From Thioalkalivibrio sp. ALJ3 (GTDB taxonomy: Bacteria > Pseudomonadota > Gammaproteobacteria > Ectothiorhodospirales > Ectothiorhodospiraceae): DNA of 64,000 bases. The position numbers were made by a program, and so were the translations under genes. Positions 34,970 to 43,448 of this stretch are shown in pieces. Numbering within the stretch: the first letter of the stretch is position 1; each line of letters opens with the position of its first letter. Location: contig NZ_KB897908.1 in NCBI RefSeq assembly GCF_000377205.1, forward strand, positions 62,001 to 126,000. Reading direction: 5' to 3'. The notes below the pieces were generated by a model. That model did not search any database and was not told the DNA's origin. It was given only the letters and a program-made list of their open reading frames with translations.

Positions 34970-36939
34970 CGCCGATCGGCCGGGGCATCTCCCTGGCAGG
35001 CCTCCCTGTCCCCTGGGCAGTAACGTAGCGCCAGCACGGTAATGTCATCCGCCTGTGTGGCGCCGCCGGCGAAATTCGCGACGGATTCCAGTATCGCATC
35101 GACCTGCTGTCGCGCCGGGCGCGCGGCAATTTCACCAAACAGTGTGAACAGCCGCTGTTCGTCGTAGAGACTCTGCGCCGCATCCGCCGCCTCTGTGACC
35201 CCGTCGGTGTACAGCAGCAAGGAATCGCCGGGTGCCAGCTGGACGGTGTGCACCGGGTACTCCATGTCTTCCATCGCTCCCAGGACCAGCCCCGGCGGCA
35301 GCCTCAGCCAGTCGTACGCGCCATCAGCGCGGCGGATCAGCGGCGGGTTGTGGCCCGCGTTGGCAAAGTGGACCTCGCCAGTGCCCAGATCCAGCACCCC
35401 GCACAGATAGGTTACGAACATGCCGTTTTCGTTGTTCAGACACAGCTCGTTATTGACTCGGGTCAGGATCTCGCCGGGATCGCGCGGGTCCTGCTCGGCG
35501 ATGCCCTTGACCAGAGTCTTGGTCACAGCCATGAACAGCGCGGCCGGCACGCCCTTGTCGGAGACATCGCCGACGGCAAAGAACAGGGCGTTGTGCTCGC
35601 GCAGGGGGAAGAAGTCGTACAGGTCACCGCCGACCTCCTTGGCCGGTATCAGGCGCGCCGCGAGATCGATGCCCACGTCCAGGTCGGACAGGTCGAGCCG
35701 CTTGGGCAGGAAGCTCATCTGGATGTTGCGTGCGATCTTCAGCTCGCTTTCCATGCGCTCCTTGGCGGCGGTGGTCGCGGTCAAGTCATTGATGTAGTCC
35801 TTCAGCGACAGGCGCATTTCGTCCAGTGAATGGGCGAGCTGGCCCACCTCGTCGCCGGTGCGGATCGCTGGCAGCGGGCGCTCCAGGTTTCCGCGGGCGA
35901 TCTCGCCGGCGCTGGTTGCCAGGCCCTTCAATGGCCGTGTAATCCCGCGCGATATGCCGATGATGGTGCCGAGCAGAATGAAAAAGCCGATTGCGGCGAT
36001 GATCAGCACCCAGTGCATCACCCGCAGGATGTCCCCAAACAGCTCGCGTTCGGGGATGATCACGCCCACTGCCCAGTTCGTCTCGGGCAGGCGCACATGG
36101 TAGAGCCGTGCCGGCTCATCCAGGAGTGCTTTCGGAACGCGCGTGAATCCTTCGTCGGTACGCTGGATGTGTCGGCCCAGCTCGCGCAAATCCGGTTCAC
36201 CGAGTGTCTCGGCCAGACTGAACAGGCTCTCGCGCATGATCCAGTCGCGCTGCGGGTAGGTGATAAACCGGGTGCGCGGGCTGACCAGAAAGGCGAAGCC
36301 GGTGTCAAAAATCTCCACTTCGTCGACCCGCTCGGTCAAAGCCGGCAGTTCGATGTCCATGGTGACGATGCCGCGCAGTTTGTCCGTATCGTCGGGGTCG
36401 AAGAAAGGGCGCGAGTGGGTGGTGATCAGCCGGTTCGGGTCGGCGGCCGAGGGGAACGGTTCGGTCCAGAAGCCGCTACGCGTGAGTGCCGAGATCTGGT
36501 ACCAGTCCCGAGTGAAGTAGTCGAAGTCGTCGCCGCCCAGTTTCATCCGCGCGACGCCATCCGGCGTCTCGTAGGAAAACGGGCCGTAGTAGCGCTCGTC
36601 GGGGTCGGCGGCATAGGGCTCGTAGGTGACGGCGGCGCCCTGTACGGCATCGGACTGGAGGGTCACGTCATCCAGCACCGGGAACAGGCCATCGGGCCGG
36701 ATCTGTCCCGAGTTCAGGGCGCTGGCGAGGCCCTGGGCCGACCCGGCCACCTCGTTCAGCGACGAACGGATGCGGTTGGCCGTCGCGTGAGTCAGCTCGC
36801 GTGCCTGGTCCTCGGCGTGCTCCAGCATGATGTCACGCACCAGAAAATACAGCGCGCCGGAGGAAACGAAAAAGATCGAGCCGGTCGTCAGCAGGGTGAC
36901 CAGCGCCAGGCGGACCGCGAGGCTCTTACGGCCGTTCAT
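34966..36939 (-). CDS. Cache-HAMP-SpoIIE (PP2C) phosphatase
   Basis: A membrane-bound Ser/Thr phosphatase of 657 residues. Two membrane helices (near 9-34 and 306-330) bracket a periplasmic Cache domain with GFAFLVSPRTRFITYP. A HAMP domain follows (SRGITRPLKGLATSAGEIARGN), then a short coiled coil and the RsbU/SpoIIE domain (AARLIPAKEVGGDLYDFF, AVGDVSDKGVPAALFMA, LLYTDGVTEAAD, GGATQADDITVLAL) with metal-binding aspartates. Such proteins usually dephosphorylate an anti-sigma antagonist, but none is encoded here. Its start lies inside the end of the upstream binding-protein gene, so the two are coupled. Confidence 0.93.
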   Translation of the reverse strand: MNGRKSLAVRLALVTLLTTGSIFFVSSGALYFLVRDIMLEHAEDQARELTHATANRIRSSLNEVAGSAQGLASALNSGQIRPDGLFPVLDDVTLQSDAVQGAAVTYEPYAADPDERYYGPFSYETPDGVARMKLGGDDFDYFTRDWYQISALTRSGFWTEPFPSAADPNRLITTHSRPFFDPDDTDKLRGIVTMDIELPALTERVDEVEIFDTGFAFLVSPRTRFITYPQRDWIMRESLFSLAETLGEPDLRELGRHIQRTDEGFTRVPKALLDEPARLYHVRLPETNWAVGVIIPERELFGDILRVMHWVLIIAAIGFFILLGTIIGISRGITRPLKGLATSAGEIARGNLERPLPAIRTGDEVGQLAHSLDEMRLSLKDYINDLTATTAAKERMESELKIARNIQMSFLPKRLDLSDLDVGIDLAARLIPAKEVGGDLYDFFPLREHNALFFAVGDVSDKGVPAALFMAVTKTLVKGIAEQDPRDPGEILTRVNNELCLNNENGMFVTYLCGVLDLGTGEVHFANAGHNPPLIRRADGAYDWLRLPPGLVLGAMEDMEYPVHTVQLAPGDSLLLYTDGVTEAADAAQSLYDEQRLFTLFGEIAARPARQQVDAILESVANFAGGATQADDITVLALRYCPGDREACQGDAPADRR

Positions 36940-37951
36940 GCATCACGTCCCGGTGAAACTGTTCGTACGGCACGGGCTCCCATTCCAGGTGCCCCAGGTT
37001 GCGCATCAGACTGACGGCCAGCTGGTAGTCCTGCCGGTTCAGGCGCGGCCCCCGCAGGGTCTCGTCTTTCAGGTACAGCGGCCGTAACGCCTCCAGCATC
37101 AGACGCTGGTGGGCGCGGTTGGTCGGCTCCCCGGCGCGGATGATGCGATCCATCACCGCGTCCAGCGCAGCATCCGGATGGGCAAATGCGTGCTCCCAAC
37201 CGCGCAGGGAAACCTCGACAAACGAGCGGATGGCGTCGGGATGTTCGCGCAGCGTCGATTCCAGGACGTAGATGCCGTCTTCGGCCAGGCCTACGCCGTG
37301 ATCTTCCAGCGGCATGATGTCGATTTCGTCCGGGTCCAGACCGGATAGATACAGGTCCACCAACTCGTTGTACCGCGTTGCCATTGCCGCCGTGACGGCA
37401 CCGGTGCGCAATGCAGCCATCGTTGCTCCCTGGTCGACCGTATCGGGCGCTACCCCGTAGGTGCGGAACAAGGCCTCCGGCTGGAGGCTAAAGCTGGCCC
37501 AGCGCGAGACGCGCCGTCCGTCGAGATCCTCCGGTACCATGATCCCGGATTCCGCCAGGGACACCAGCACCAGCGAGGAGTCCTGGATCAGTTGTGCTAC
37601 GTTGACCACGTCCACGCCCTGTTCGCGGAGTTCCAGTGCCTGCGTGAGGTAGAGCAGAGCCACATCGGCCTCTCCGTTGGCCAGTGTGGCGGGGGCGGGG
37701 TGCTCCGCGCCGTGCGGGAGGATTTCCAGCTCCACCCCGGCGTTCTGGTACCACCCCATGTCCTTGGCAAGGTAAAAGCCGGCGAACTGCGCCTGGGGTA
37801 CCCAGTGGGGTTGAAAGCGCAGGGTCTGCGTGCCGGCCATTGCGGTGCTGGTGAAAAGGAGCAGGGCCGCCACCAGGGCAACGGCGCGGCACCGGGGGAG
37901 GCGGAAGCCATTGGCCGCCGGATTGGGGAATCGTGCGTATGCAGCGTCCAT
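36926..37951 (-). CDS. NMT1/THI5-type periplasmic binding protein
   Basis: A 341-residue exported solute-binding protein. The preferred ATG at 37951 gives a signal peptide (hydrophobic AVALVAALLLFTSTAMA) ending near residue 41. The mature part starts LRFQPHWVPQAQFAGFYLAKDMGWY, the signature of NMT1-like binding proteins for thiamine precursors, taurine or similar compounds. No ABC permease or ATPase is nearby. Instead the gene overlaps the Cache-HAMP-SpoIIE phosphatase by 14 bases, so it may deliver a ligand signal to that sensor rather than act in transport. Confidence 0.88.
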   Translation of the reverse strand: MDAAYARFPNPAANGFRLPRCRAVALVAALLLFTSTAMAGTQTLRFQPHWVPQAQFAGFYLAKDMGWYQNAGVELEILPHGAEHPAPATLANGEADVALLYLTQALELREQGVDVVNVAQLIQDSSLVLVSLAESGIMVPEDLDGRRVSRWASFSLQPEALFRTYGVAPDTVDQGATMAALRTGAVTAAMATRYNELVDLYLSGLDPDEIDIMPLEDHGVGLAEDGIYVLESTLREHPDAIRSFVEVSLRGWEHAFAHPDAALDAVMDRIIRAGEPTNRAHQRLMLEALRPLYLKDETLRGPRLNRQDYQLAVSLMRNLGHLEWEPVPYEQFHRDVMHERP

Positions 37952-38072
37952 GGAGAAGGGGCAGGCCGTGACGGTCTTAGACGGCGACAGCATACCGGGG
38001 TGTCCCGGTGGGCGCACCCGGGCGCGCGCCGGGCGTCAGACGGGCGTTATACGGGAGTGGTGGTATCGGGGA

Positions 38073-40349
38073 ATGCTGGGAGAGTGGCGTTCGCGTGTCG
38101 CGTGTGGGTTAGGGGTTATGTGGATGGCCTTGGCACTGGCAGTCCTCGCGCCGTTAACCGCCGTTGCATCCTCGTCCCCGTCCGCAGCCGATATCGGTAC
38201 CCCGATCCCGATCACGCAACAATCGGCACCGGACGTGCTGCGCTCTGGCTGGTTCGAGCGTCCCCCGTATCAGGCCGATTCCGACAGCGCGTCCCGGGGA
38301 TCCCCGACCGGGCTCGACGTGCTGGTCGCGCAGGAGGCGCTGGCCGGTGTCGGGCATGGCGCCGAGTTCGTACCGCTTGCCTGGAGCGAGCAGCTCACCG
38401 CATTGCGCCACGGTGCGATCGACTTTGTCGTCGGTACCTATCTCGAGCCCGGGCGCCTCGACTATGCGCATTATTCGCGGCCTTACCGCCAGGAACGGAA
38501 CGCCCTCTATGTGCGCGCCGGCGAGCGCGGTGATTACGTGTTCGAGGACCGCACGGCCCTGGTCCGTGCGGTACGGGACGGAGACTTCCGGCTGGGTGTG
38601 ACCACGGGCTATGCCTACGCCTCCAGCGAGCTGGCCGATCTGGTCGCGGATCCGGGGGAGGACGCGCGCCTGTACCCCGCCGCCGGTGACGAGGCCCACA
38701 TCCAGGCGCTGGTTGAGGGCCGGATTGATGGCTTTGTCGCGGATCCCGTGATTGTGGATCTGCTGCTGGCACGAACGGATCGCGCCCGTCTGATTCAGGT
38801 GCATCCCCTGGACCTGGGCGCCGTTGGCGTGCGCGTGATGTTCTCCCGCGCCACGGTCCCCGAGTCCTTCGTCGAGCAGTTCAACTCGCAGTTGCAGGCA
38901 CTGGAGGACAGCCGCCGGATTGTCGCGCTGGAAGTCGAGCATGTGCTGCCCGCGTTTCTCTCAATGGCCACCAGCGAGACCTGGTTCAATACGCTCACCC
39001 TGCTGGGGATCCTCGCGTTTTCCGCCTCCGGGCTGATCCTCGCCCGGCGCGAACGCTACAACCTGTTCGGTGCCCTGGTCCTGGCCTCGCTGCCGGCCAT
39101 CGGTGGCGGCGTGCTGCGCGATCTGCTGCTGGGCCGCGACCCGATCTTCATCTTCGAGACGCCGGAGTTCCTGCTGGTCCCGATTGTTGTCGTGGGAGTC
39201 GGCTTCGTGTTGTACAAGCTGCATGACCATGTGCTGGTGCGCTGGCATGTCGTCCAGGAACTTCTGGCGCGGCAGCGGAAGGGATTGGGCGGGCGCGTCG
39301 TGGGGAATCTGCAGCGTGGACTGGATGCCTGGGCAGTGGCCTCGTTCACCGTGATCGGGGTCGGGGTGGCGGTCGAGTCGCAGGCCAGCCCGTTGTGGCT
39401 CTGGGGCCCGGTAATGGCCGTGGTGACCGCCTCGTTCGGCGTGATCATGCGCGATGTGGTGCGCTCGGACTTCAATATCGACATGCTCAAGCGCGACTCC
39501 TTCGCCGAGATCTCGGTCCTGGGCGGCATTCTCTATTCGCTGATCCTGCTCTGGCCCCCGGTGGAGCTGAGCCTCGGGTTTATCCTGATCGCGACGCATG
39601 CGGTGATCGTGCTGCTGTTCCTGGCGCGTCTTGGAGTTCTCTACTGGGGTCGTCCCAACCCGTTGCAGATGGGTGACCCGCATACCCTGCCCGAACGGCG
39701 TCTGGATGCACTGGTACGCCGCGAAACCGAGGCCTGGTCGAGCCTGACTTCCTACCTCACCGAGGATGCCGAGGGGCGAGCTCGCCCGGCCGAGCCCGGG
39801 GAGCTGGAACGCCTGCACAAGGATTTCGAATACCTGCTGCAGCCGGTGTTGGCCGAGTTGGACCGGCTGGCGGGCGAGCCCCTGCTGGAGGCCGCCGCGC
39901 GCCGGCACGAGGCCCTGCGTGACCGCTTTCGGCTGGTCGCGCGTCTGGAGCAGCAGATGTATGACCACCTGCGTGAGACCGCGACCGACGCCGAAACCGC
40001 GGCCGACGAGATGGCGCGGGCCCTGGAAGGGCGCGTTCTCGAGGCCCTGCGCGGTCTGCTGGATACCGCGACCATGGCCGTGAGTTCCACGGACCACGAC
40101 GACCTGGCATGGCTGCGCGACATGACGGCCAATCAGCGCAGCCGCTTCGATGCCCTGCGTGCCCGCTACCTCGACCCCGATCATTTCCAGCCCGGGAGTG
40201 CACTGGATCGCGTGCTGCAGCGAACGCACCGCGTCGAACGCATGCTCTGGATGCTGGCGGAGTACGCGGAGCGAAGGCTCGAACCGACGCCGAGCCCGGT
40301 ACAGCGTGATCGGCGCGCACTCCAGAAACGCTTTTTGCGCGCCGACTGA
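38073..40349 (+). CDS. Binding-domain/TRIC-channel fusion protein
   Basis: A 758-residue protein of unusual architecture. Residues 1-33 are a signal peptide. About 50-290 form an SBP_bac_3 amino-acid-binding-type domain (GWFERPPYQ, LDVLVAQEAL, LRHGAIDFVVGTYLEPGRLDYAHYS). About 303-522 contain membrane helices in two repeats matching the TRIC/UPF0126 (YadS) fold, with the first-repeat motif IGGGVLRDLLLG and the second-repeat counterpart ASFGVIMRDVVR. About 530-758 are cytoplasmic, highly charged and helical, with a PhoU-like look. This suggests a ligand-gated cation or small-molecule channel. It is divergent from the NMT1-type binding protein/phosphatase pair. ATG 38073 is chosen because it gives a clean signal peptide. 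Confidence 0.85.
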   Translation: MLGEWRSRVACGLGVMWMALALAVLAPLTAVASSSPSAADIGTPIPITQQSAPDVLRSGWFERPPYQADSDSASRGSPTGLDVLVAQEALAGVGHGAEFVPLAWSEQLTALRHGAIDFVVGTYLEPGRLDYAHYSRPYRQERNALYVRAGERGDYVFEDRTALVRAVRDGDFRLGVTTGYAYASSELADLVADPGEDARLYPAAGDEAHIQALVEGRIDGFVADPVIVDLLLARTDRARLIQVHPLDLGAVGVRVMFSRATVPESFVEQFNSQLQALEDSRRIVALEVEHVLPAFLSMATSETWFNTLTLLGILAFSASGLILARRERYNLFGALVLASLPAIGGGVLRDLLLGRDPIFIFETPEFLLVPIVVVGVGFVLYKLHDHVLVRWHVVQELLARQRKGLGGRVVGNLQRGLDAWAVASFTVIGVGVAVESQASPLWLWGPVMAVVTASFGVIMRDVVRSDFNIDMLKRDSFAEISVLGGILYSLILLWPPVELSLGFILIATHAVIVLLFLARLGVLYWGRPNPLQMGDPHTLPERRLDALVRRETEAWSSLTSYLTEDAEGRARPAEPGELERLHKDFEYLLQPVLAELDRLAGEPLLEAAARRHEALRDRFRLVARLEQQMYDHLRETATDAETAADEMARALEGRVLEALRGLLDTATMAVSSTDHDDLAWLRDMTANQRSRFDALRARYLDPDHFQPGSALDRVLQRTHRVERMLWMLAEYAERRLEPTPSPVQRDRRALQKRFLRAD

Positions 40350-40367
40350 CCGTCGTCTGCCCGTGAT

Positions 40368-41033
40368 TTACGGGGTTGCGACCAACTGGCGGGTGCGCAG
40401 ATGCGTGGCCCCGACCACCGCAGCTGGCACCAGTAGCAGGTTCACCAGGGGCACCATCGCCAGCAGGGTCGTCCCGGCGCCGAACGCGAGGGTTTGCAGC
40501 CGGCGCGCCCGCAGGCGCTGGCGCACTGCATGGAATGCCAGGCCGTCGTTGGCCAGCGGAACCTCCATGAACTCCACCGCCAGGACCCAGCTGCCATAGA
40601 GGAACCAGGCTGCGGGCGCGAGCAGGTTGAGCCCGGGCACGAAGGTGATGATCAGCACCGGGATCAGCAGCAGGGCGTAATACCCGAGCTTGCGCGCAGC
40701 GGTGGCAAGCGCATGTACGAACTCCCCGGTCAGCGAGCGGGGCTCCGCCTGGGGCGGGTGGCCCAGTCCTTCTGCCGTGCGGTAAGCAAGCGGCCCGGAA
40801 AAGGGGCTGGCCACGATCGCGGCCAGGGCCACGGCGGAAATCCCGATCACCAGCAGCAGGAACAGGGCGAACAGCGGCCATAGCAGCCAGGCCAGCCAGT
40901 CCCAGGCCTGCGGCAGCCAGGCGGCCAGCAGAGCGTCAAAGCCCACGGCGGCGGCCGCGACCAGGGCGCCCACCAGCACAATGTTGATGATCAGCGGAAT
41001 GATCACGAGCCCGCGCAGGGCGGGTTCGTGCAC
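40368..41033 (-). CDS. cysZ: CysZ-like membrane protein (EI24 family)
   Basis: CysZ mediates sulfate entry for cysteine synthesis. The order of segments, ALRGLVIIPLIINIVL, VASPFSGPLAYRTAEGLG, PVLIITFVPGLNLLAPAAWFLYGSW and GAGTTLLAMVPLVNLLLVPAAVVGAT, matches CysZ. The GTG at 41033 gives 221 residues, about 30 fewer than usual. The frame upstream encodes PLYAFLAPFRGLTR, which also resembles the CysZ N-terminus but has no standard start codon before the preceding gene's stop, so the true start is uncertain. Confidence 0.85.
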   Translation of the reverse strand: MHEPALRGLVIIPLIINIVLVGALVAAAAVGFDALLAAWLPQAWDWLAWLLWPLFALFLLLVIGISAVALAAIVASPFSGPLAYRTAEGLGHPPQAEPRSLTGEFVHALATAARKLGYYALLLIPVLIITFVPGLNLLAPAAWFLYGSWVLAVEFMEVPLANDGLAFHAVRQRLRARRLQTLAFGAGTTLLAMVPLVNLLLVPAAVVGATHLRTRQLVATP

Positions 41034-41098
41034 GCGTGTCAGGCCCCGGAACGGGGCGAGGAACGCGTAAAGCGGCGAGAGAGGCCTTGCCCGCTGAT

Positions 41099-41308
41099 TC
41101 AGCGGCGGGCCCCGAACAGCGTCAGGACCAGGCCGACCACCGCCATGATCCCGCCGCCAATCAGATACATGCGGGTCTCGTCGGTGTAGCGCCCAGTGAA
41201 GGTTTCGTGCAACTCCTCACCCAGGCTGTCCGTTGCGTTGTACCCCATCACCAGCAGGATGACGCCACCCACCAGCAGGGCGATTCCGAGAATACGACTC
41301 CAGTGCAT
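41099..41308 (-). CDS. DUF3185-type small membrane protein
   Basis: A 69-residue protein with two membrane helices: ILGIALLVGGVILLVMGY at the start and MYLIGGGIMAVVGLVLTLFG at the end. A charged loop with LGEELHETFTGRYTDETR lies between. This is the DUF3185 pattern. The ATG follows AAGGACG. Function unknown. Its stop overlaps the possible upstream extension of cysZ. Confidence 0.82.
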   Translation of the reverse strand: MHWSRILGIALLVGGVILLVMGYNATDSLGEELHETFTGRYTDETRMYLIGGGIMAVVGLVLTLFGARR

Positions 41309-41434
41309 GTTTGCGTCCTTTTGTTGTTGTGGTGCTTTGCCTGAATGTAGCACTGATATCCGGCGCTGGCGGTGACGTATCCCGAGAAACGCCAGTTTCC
41401 CTGTCCGGCGCCCTGTCGCGCAGGGGTGTCCCGC

Positions 41435-41542
41435 GTAGGAGGCCAGCCCTCTGGCCGATGGGCTTGTCCGGCGTTGTATCGCGCAGGGGGCTGCGCTCCT
41501 ACAGGGGGTGTCTTGCGTAGGAGGCCCGCCCTCTGGCCGATC
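41435..41542. repeat. REP cluster before the FGGY kinase stop
   Basis: A GGCCAG-type arm at 41435, a GCGCAG-type arm ending at 41502, and a single GGCCCG/CTGGCC arm at 41517-41542. It lies about a dozen bases downstream of the kinase gene's 3' end. Confidence 0.88.
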
Positions 41543-41553
41543 GCCGTTGGCCC

Positions 41554-42852
41554 TCAGCGAGAAGGCGAGAAAGCCTCCAGATCCATGCCGATGCGCGCCA
41601 GGCGTGCGGCACCGTGTGCGGCGTCGTCGTTGTCTGCGGCCATCACCGGGATATCCAGGATGCGCTCGCGGATGCGCGTCCATGTGGGGTTCGCGGCCCC
41701 GCCACCGAGCGTGATGATGCGCTCCACGCGTGGAGCCCCGAGCTCCGTCAGACGCCGGTAGCCGTCGCGCTCGATGCGCGCGATCCCCTCGAACAGCCCC
41801 TGGAGAAAGCGCGCGTCTTCATCCGGGCGTGGCGTAAGGCGGGGTTCCAGTTCCGGATCACTGACCGGAAAGCGCTCGCCCCGTCGGGGCAGAGGCAGGT
41901 AATCGAGACCCGTGTCCGTATCCGGATCCATTTGCTCACTGAGTCGCTGTAGCGTGTCGTCGTCAAAGTGCTGGCGCAGTACCGCGCCGCCGCTGTTGGA
42001 GGCACCGCCGATCAGCCATTGGCCGAACAGGTGATGGCTGTAAATGCCCAGCTCGGGGGCAAACACGGGCTCCGACGAGAGCTGCTTGATCACCATGGTC
42101 GAACCCAGGCTGGTGACGCCGGTGCGGTCGTCCTCCACGCCGGAGGCGAGAAAGCCGGCGATGCTGTCGGTGGTCCCGGCAATCACCCGCGAGGCCGGGT
42201 TCAGGCCCAGGTGCTGCGCCATTTCCGGGGCGACCGGCCCCAGGTTCGTTCCCGCCGGTACAACCTCCGGCAGCAGATTGGCATCGGTGGTCAGGATGTC
42301 CTCCAGCCAGTCGGGCCAACCGTGCCAGAGGGCGTCATAGCCGAGCTTCAGGGCGTTGTTCTCATCCATCACGTCGAAGCGTCCGCGCAGGCGCCCGGCG
42401 ATCCAGTCGGCCTGATGCAGCACGCGGCGCACGCCGGAGAGGCTCTCGTGGCGGCGCACCCACAGCAGCTTCGCCGCCGAGGAGCTGGGGCTGTGCACGG
42501 CCGACCCGCTGGGCGCGACCCCGGCGAGGATCGCAGTCATGTCGATGGCGCGGGCGTCGTTGTACATCATCGCCGGGCGTACCGGCCGGCCGTCGGCATC
42601 CAGGAACAACAGCGTGGCAGAGGTGCCGTCCACCGCGATCGCCACGGGCTCGCCCTTCAGGTGTTCCGCGGCCTCGCGCAGCAGGTCGCGCACCAGGGTC
42701 CACCACTGGGCAGGGTCCTGTTCCGCGATGCCGTCGCCGTCGGCTTCCGGTTCCGGGAGATCCCGTGAGGCGGAGTACACCCGTGCGCCGTCCGGGTCCA
42801 CCAGCGCCAGGCGGATGCCGGAAGTCCCCAGGTCGAGGCCAATCGCGTGCAT
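41554..42852 (-). CDS. FGGY-family carbohydrate kinase
   Basis: A 432-residue sugar kinase. It begins with the phosphate-binding IGLDLGTSGIRLALVD and contains VAIAVDGTSATLLFLDADG, the second half beginning GTTDSIAGFLASG and TSLGSTMVIK, and the FGGY-like nucleotide segment IITLGGGAANPTWTRIRERIL. The pattern resembles the short ribulokinase/xylulokinase branch of cyanobacteria and plants more than E. coli XylB. No sugar transporter or isomerase is adjacent, so the substrate cannot be fixed. Confidence 0.87.
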   Translation of the reverse strand: MHAIGLDLGTSGIRLALVDPDGARVYSASRDLPEPEADGDGIAEQDPAQWWTLVRDLLREAAEHLKGEPVAIAVDGTSATLLFLDADGRPVRPAMMYNDARAIDMTAILAGVAPSGSAVHSPSSSAAKLLWVRRHESLSGVRRVLHQADWIAGRLRGRFDVMDENNALKLGYDALWHGWPDWLEDILTTDANLLPEVVPAGTNLGPVAPEMAQHLGLNPASRVIAGTTDSIAGFLASGVEDDRTGVTSLGSTMVIKQLSSEPVFAPELGIYSHHLFGQWLIGGASNSGGAVLRQHFDDDTLQRLSEQMDPDTDTGLDYLPLPRRGERFPVSDPELEPRLTPRPDEDARFLQGLFEGIARIERDGYRRLTELGAPRVERIITLGGGAANPTWTRIRERILDIPVMAADNDDAAHGAARLARIGMDLEAFSPSR

Positions 42853-42861
42853 GGAACTCGG

Positions 42862-43284
42862 CTAGAGACCCGAATGCAGCGGGCTGCGTCCCGGAGGCGG
42901 AAGCGTGACCCGCTCCGGTGGGGTCCAGCCGGGCTGGCGGTGTTCGGCCACGACCGAGGTGTAGATACCGCCGCGCACGTTGAAGTACGAGGTCAGGCGC
43001 ATGAAGCGCGGCTCGGTTGCCGCGACCAGATCCGCCAGGATCTGGTTGGTCACGGCCTCGTGAAAGGCCCCCTCGTCACGGAACGACCACATATAGTTCT
43101 TCAGCGACTTCAGCTCCACGCACTTGTGGTCGGCCACGTACTCCAGGTGCAGTTCCGCGAAGTCGGGCTGGCCGGTGGCCGGACACAGGCAGGTGAACTC
43201 CGGGATGCGGATATAGATCGCGAAATCGTTCTCCGGCGCCGGGTTGTCGAAGGTCTCCAGAGTCTTGCTCGGCTGGCTGGGCAT
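42862..43284 (-). CDS. queF: 7-cyano-7-deazaguanine reductase QueF
   Basis: Reduces preQ0 to preQ1 for queuosine synthesis, using NADPH. The 140-residue unimodular type is recognised by [16 protein letters not shown], whose second cysteine is the nucleophile, followed by [20 protein letters not shown], which holds the substrate-contact region. It lies nine bases upstream of the kinase on the same strand. Confidence 0.96.
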   Translation of the reverse strand: MPSQPSKTLETFDNPAPENDFAIYIRIPEFTCLCPATGQPDFAELHLEYVADHKCVELKSLKNYMWSFRDEGAFHEAVTNQILADLVAATEPRFMRLTSYFNVRGGIYTSVVAEHRQPGWTPPERVTLPPPGRSPLHSGL

Positions 43285-43332
43285 CTACGTTTCTCGTTTC
43301 CGAATGAATGGTCCCGCCTGCGGACGGGCACA

Positions 43333-43360
43333 CCTGCAAGCAGGCTTTCACAGGCGTTAT
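43333..43360. repeat. REP-like palindrome before smc
   Basis: CACCTGCAAGCAGGCTTTCACAGG, the inverse orientation of the element after fabH, with a CCTGC/GCAGG stem. Confidence 0.55.
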
Positions 43361-43448
43361 GTTGTGATGGTGAACGGGACGGTCACGTTACCGGCACAAG
43401 CGTGTACCATTCTACCCCCGAGTGTCCTGACCGCGGATTACGCCGAAC

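Noticed and set aside
37830-38072. Longer N-terminus for the channel fusion
   Set aside because: The extension is Arg-rich, antisense to the binding-protein gene start, and would bury the signal peptide that begins at 38073.
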